The notes below the pieces were generated by a model that saw only the letters and a list, made by a program, of their open reading frames with translations, did not search any database and had not been told where the DNA came from. This document shows positions 60,971-64,000 of a stretch of DNA of 64,000 bases, piece by piece. The first letter of the stretch is position 1; each line of letters opens with the position of its first letter. Source of the stretch: Paraburkholderia bryophila (GTDB lineage: Bacteria > Pseudomonadota > Gammaproteobacteria > Burkholderiales > Burkholderiaceae). A program made the translations under genes and the position numbers. The stretch lies in assembly GCF_013409255.1 (NCBI RefSeq), contig NZ_JACCAS010000001.1, positions 806,001 to 870,000 on the forward strand, written 5' to 3'.

Positions 60971-61900
60971 TTATTGCGGCGGCAAATACTTCAGTGGGTC
61001 GACAGGTTTACCCTGCCGGCGAACTTCGAAATGCAACATCACGCGGTCGGAATCGCTATTGCCCATCTCAGCGATTTTCTGCCCCTTCGTTACCGCGTCT
61101 CCCTCTTTTACCATCAAAGCGCGGTTGTGTGCATACGCCGTGAGATAAGTTGCATCATGCTTGATGATAATGAGATTGCCGTAACCACGCAGCCCATTTC
61201 CGGCATAAACCACGCGACCATCCGCCGAGGCTTTCACCGGGTCGCCGGCCGCGCCGCCGATATTGACGCCCTTGTTGGTCGAATCGTTGAAGGTGCCGAG
61301 GAGCGGCCCGCGCACCGGCCAGGCGAAGCTCACGTTGCCAGCCGCGGCGCCCGAATCGCTGGCGGCGCCCGGCGCCGGCGGCGTGAGCGATGCGTTGTTC
61401 GCGCCCGAGCCGTAGATCGGCGGTGCGGCAACCCCTGCTGCCGCGCCCACGGCCGGCGGCGTGCTGCCGAGCGGCGCGCTTTGCACGGCGCCGCCGTTGC
61501 CGATCGGCGCGGTCGACACGCCCGGCGTCAGCGCCGCGGTGTTCGCACCCGGCGGCACCACGCGCAGCAACTGATCCACTTCGATCTGATTCGGGTTGGT
61601 CAGATTGTTCCACGTCGAGATGTCGCGGTAGTTCTGGCCGTTCTCCAGCGCGATCCGATACAGCGTGTCGCCCGGCTTCACGCGATAGTAGCCGGGCGGC
61701 GGCGGGCCGAGCGGCACCGGCGGCTGCGCAGCCTGCGTGCCGAGCGCGCCGCTGCCGGAGCGGTCGATCACGGGCGCCTGGTCGAGCCTCGTCGCGCATG
61801 CCGTCATCAGCAGGGACAAGGCGAGCACGCACACGCTACGCTGGGTTACGGTCATCGGGACATTCAGGCTGGTTCTTTGCATGGCGCGCAACATACTCAT
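60971..61900 (-). CDS. nlpD: NlpD-type lipoprotein: LysM domain and degenerate M23 peptidase
   Basis: 309 residues. A signal peptide ends in LLMTAC with lipidated Cys35. The LysM peptidoglycan-binding domain is YYRVKPGDTLYRIALENGQN (about 77-120), followed by a low-complexity Ala/Gly/Pro linker (about 125-185). The C-terminal M23 domain has lost zinc ligands: the usual HxxxD reads NKGVNI, and only one His remains near LTAYAHN and LHFEVR. Such NlpD/EnvC proteins activate cell-wall amidases rather than cut themselves. It overlaps no neighbour (5 bases to pcm, 11 to rpoS) and likely contains the rpoS promoter. Confidence 0.9.
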   Translation of the reverse strand: MSMLRAMQRTSLNVPMTVTQRSVCVLALSLLMTACATRLDQAPVIDRSGSGALGTQAAQPPVPLGPPPPGYYRVKPGDTLYRIALENGQNYRDISTWNNLTNPNQIEVDQLLRVVPPGANTAALTPGVSTAPIGNGGAVQSAPLGSTPPAVGAAAGVAAPPIYGSGANNASLTPPAPGAASDSGAAAGNVSFAWPVRGPLLGTFNDSTNKGVNIGGAAGDPVKASADGRVVYAGNGLRGYGNLIIIKHDATYLTAYAHNRALMVKEGDAVTKGQKIAEMGNSDSDRVMLHFEVRRQGKPVDPLKYLPPQ

Positions 61901-61905
61901 CGGTG

Positions 61906-62985
61906 TTAAATCACTCCGGATTTTAAGGGTACAAAGAAAACGCGATCAAGCCGTGACTCGCGCCATTGCGCGGGCCCGGTCCGCTCAACCAGAGTCAGCA
62001 CCTGATTCTGGCCTTCCTGCGAGCCGACCGGCGCAACCAGACGGCCGCCGATCGCGAGTTGTTCAAGTAATGCCGGCGGTACGTCGAGACCCGCCGCGGC
62101 GATCAGGATCGCGTCGAACGGCGCCGCCGCCGGCAAGCCCAGCCGCCCGTCGCCGTAATGCAGGCGAATGTTCGGAATGCGCAGCGGACGCAAGTTTGTC
62201 TTGGCGCGTTCGGACAGCGGCCTGATGCGTTCGATCGAGTAAACCTCGCGCGCCACCTGGCTCAGCACCGCCGCCTGGTAACCGCAACCCGTGCCGATCT
62301 CGAGCACCGTGTTCAACGCGCGGCCGGCCGCGGCCAGTTCGATCATTCGCGCGACGACCGACGGCTTGGAGATCGTCTGGTGATGACCGATCGGCAACGC
62401 CGCATCTTCGTAAGCCTGGGCCGCGAGGCCCGGGTCGACGAACATGTGACGCGGCACCACCGACATCGCATTCAACACACGCTGATCGGTCACGCCGTTC
62501 GCACGCAGGCGTTCGACCATGCGTTCGCGAACCCGTTCCGAAGTCAGTGCCAAGGCGCCGTTCAATGCGACGTTCGGCGCGGCGGTGCGCTCGCTCGCGC
62601 GGGGTTTCGCCGATGGCGCCGAGTGCGAAGCCGCGCGCGTGCTCAACCCCGGCATGGCGGGTTTGAGCGGCGCTTTGGCCGACGCCGCGGCTTGCGGCTT
62701 AGGCGCAATGACGAGCTGGGACGGCGCTTGCGACTTGGCCTGCACGGGAGACTGAACCTGCGCTCGGGCCTGCACCGCCGCTTGCGGCTTAGCTTGCGAC
62801 TTCGCTTGCGCCTTGCCGCCAGCAGCAGCCGGCGACTTCTTGGCCGGCTGCTGCCGCGCATTCAGCGCCGCGCTCGCGGCCAACGCCGCCGCGCGTATTT
62901 CGCCCGGGCGCCCTTCGGGCCGGCGCGGTTCGCGCACCAGGTCCTCGAGGCCGAGCGGAAAACGCTTGGCGCGCTCGCTGGTCAT
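61906..62985 (-). CDS. pcm: Protein-L-isoaspartate O-methyltransferase with long N-terminal extension
   Basis: 359 residues. The catalytic C-terminal part (about 150-359) has the Pcm signature [14 protein letters not shown] [38 protein letters not shown] and the SAM-binding [16 protein letters not shown]. It repairs isoaspartyl sites in aged proteins. The first 150 residues are an Ala/Lys/Pro/Gln-rich, repetitive extension ([18 protein letters not shown], then [11 protein letters not shown]), making it far longer than E. coli Pcm (208 residues). ATG 62985 overlaps the surE stop by four bases. A shorter start could exist within the extension. Confidence 0.92.
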   Translation of the reverse strand: MTSERAKRFPLGLEDLVREPRRPEGRPGEIRAAALAASAALNARQQPAKKSPAAAGGKAQAKSQAKPQAAVQARAQVQSPVQAKSQAPSQLVIAPKPQAAASAKAPLKPAMPGLSTRAASHSAPSAKPRASERTAAPNVALNGALALTSERVRERMVERLRANGVTDQRVLNAMSVVPRHMFVDPGLAAQAYEDAALPIGHHQTISKPSVVARMIELAAAGRALNTVLEIGTGCGYQAAVLSQVAREVYSIERIRPLSERAKTNLRPLRIPNIRLHYGDGRLGLPAAAPFDAILIAAAGLDVPPALLEQLAIGGRLVAPVGSQEGQNQVLTLVERTGPAQWRESRLDRVFFVPLKSGVI

Positions 62986-63740
62986 GAAGCGCTGCTGCCG
63001 GCGCGCAGCCAGTCGCGCGCCGCGGGCAACATTTGCGTGTGGGTCAAATCGAGCTGCAGCGGCGTGATCGACACGTGGCCATTGGCGACGGCGTGGAAGT
63101 CCGTGCCTTCGCTCGCGTCGCGCGCGCTGCCCGCCGGGCCGATCCAGTAGATCGGTTCGCCGCGCGGATTGGTCTGGCGGATCACCGGCTGCGACGGATG
63201 CCGCTTGCCGAGACGCGTGATCTGCCAGCTTTTGAGTTGCTCGTAAGGCAGATTGGGGATATTCACGTTCAACAGCGGATGCCCGGCCAACGGCTGCTGG
63301 AGATAATGCGCGACGATCTCGGTGGCGACGCGCACCGCGTCGTCGAGATGCACCCAGTCCTTGTCGACCAGCGAGAACGCGATGGCCGGCACGCCGAACA
63401 TGATGCCTTCCGTAGCGGCGGCGACGGTGCCTGAATACAGCGTGTCTTCGCCCATGTTCTGACCGTTGTTGATACCCGAGACCACGAGGTCGGGCGTATG
63501 GTCGAGCATGCCGGTCAGCGCAATATGCACCGAGTCGGTGGGCGTGCCGTTCACGTAGTAGAAACCGTTCGCCGAACGCAAGACCGAGAGCGGCCGCGAC
63601 AGCGTCAGGGAATTCGACGCGCCGCTGCAATTCTGTTCGGGAGCCATCACGGTGACGTCTGCGATCGGCTTGAGCGCTTCGTAAAGCGCAGCAAGGCCTG
63701 GCGCCAGATAACCGTCGTCGTTGCTGAGTAGGATTCGCAT
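62982..63740 (-). CDS. surE: 5'/3'-nucleotidase SurE
   Basis: 252 residues of the SurE family. It starts [19 protein letters not shown], with the catalytic metal-binding Asp pair in NDDG. The family motifs [25 protein letters not shown] and [19 protein letters not shown] are intact. SurE removes phosphate from nucleotides and short polyphosphate in stationary phase. It is first of the surE-pcm-nlpD-rpoS group and overlaps pcm by four bases. ATG 63740 is used; upstream frame lacks similarity. Confidence 0.96.
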   Translation of the reverse strand: MRILLSNDDGYLAPGLAALYEALKPIADVTVMAPEQNCSGASNSLTLSRPLSVLRSANGFYYVNGTPTDSVHIALTGMLDHTPDLVVSGINNGQNMGEDTLYSGTVAAATEGIMFGVPAIAFSLVDKDWVHLDDAVRVATEIVAHYLQQPLAGHPLLNVNIPNLPYEQLKSWQITRLGKRHPSQPVIRQTNPRGEPIYWIGPAGSARDASEGTDFHAVANGHVSITPLQLDLTHTQMLPAARDWLRAGSSAS

Positions 63741-64000
63741 GCGGCGATTGTAACCGAGGAAAGATGGCGCGCGGACGACAGGGCGGCCCGCGTTCGCCCC
63801 GTATGCACGACGCACACGCGAGGGTTATGGCGACCCGGCTTGAGTCGCATGATGACATGCGTATCGAGCGCGTCCCGCACACTCAACCGCGCGCGCCACG
63901 AGGATAAAAACGCACGGTCGTGCTGATTGTTTTACACTCGACACGCTTACCAAGCCTCGAAGAAAATCCCTCAGTAAGACCCTGATCGATATGGAGACAC
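63741..64000. other. Region upstream of surE, running off the window
   Basis: This contains the surE promoter region on the reverse strand. Near the right edge GGAGACAC (63993-64000) looks like a ribosome site for a forward gene starting just outside the window, and TTTTACACTCG (63928-63938) is AT-richer and promoter-like. No gene can be identified inside. Confidence 0.4.

Overview
The window is high-GC chromosomal DNA from a betaproteobacterium of the family Burkholderiaceae, most likely Paraburkholderia or Burkholderia. This rests on the gene content and order (rluD-pgeF-phaC-phaA-phaB-phaR, surE-pcm-nlpD-rpoS, ispD-ispF next to mfd, tRNA-Leu(UAG) near tig) and on protein sequences I recognise as Burkholderia-like. 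There is no integrase, transposase, phage gene or CRISPR array. It looks like core chromosome with a few accessory insertions and one decayed gene.

Layout. 1-4.3 kb: start of trigger factor (tig), glycerate kinase, a MarR regulator, a DUF3999 gene with the decayed tail of its usual DUF2339 partner upstream, and a small conserved protein. 4.3-9 kb: tRNA-Leu(UAG), a squalene/phytoene synthase-fold protein with altered metal-binding motifs, and a secreted DUF1501/DUF1800 pair. 9-12.7 kb: OmpR/EnvZ-type two-component system and the AhpC/AhpD peroxide defence pair. 12.7-20.7 kb: ispD-ispF (isoprenoid precursors), mfd (transcription-coupled repair), argE-like deacetylase, a serine/threonine dehydratase-type PLP enzyme and mscL. 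20.8-25.2 kb: a three-gene signalling cluster (membrane histidine kinase, lone receiver, hybrid kinase) with no DNA-binding output. 25.5-33.7 kb: an unknown cytosolic protein, a large AsmA-family protein, a FetAB-type exporter, a secreted unknown, and a quinone-oxidoreductase-like gene divergent from a LysR regulator.

33.7-38.1 kb: bacterial non-homologous end joining (Ku, three-domain LigD and a small hydrophilic third gene). Heptanucleotide arrays lie directly after two successive stop codons. 38.3-43.7 kb: cytochrome P450, serB, two small membrane proteins, metC-type lyase and a secreted unknown. 43.7-48.7 kb: bktB thiolase, kdgK, rimO and dusC. 48.8-53.8 kb: the polyhydroxybutyrate operon phaC-phaA-phaB with phaR. 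54.3-57.4 kb: pgeF and rluD, divergent from bamD. 57.5-63.8 kb: rlmD, then the stationary-phase block surE-pcm-nlpD-rpoS and a PolB-like exonuclease.

How the genes fit together. PhaA, PhaB and PhaC make poly-3-hydroxybutyrate from acetyl-CoA; PhaR senses the polymer, and BktB can supply longer 3-ketoacyl-CoA precursors. KdgK and glycerate kinase feed sugar-acid and C2/C3 carbon into central metabolism. RpoS, NlpD, Pcm and SurE form the standard stationary-phase and damage-survival neighbourhood; Ku/LigD, Mfd and AhpCD add DNA repair and oxidative stress defence. The points most worth a second look are the DUF2339 remnant, the altered squalene-synthase-like protein, the small third gene of the end-joining operon with its heptamer arrays, the signalling trio, a 43-residue membrane protein beside a four-helix membrane protein, and a hairpin plus T-run upstream of phaC that has no gene to terminate.
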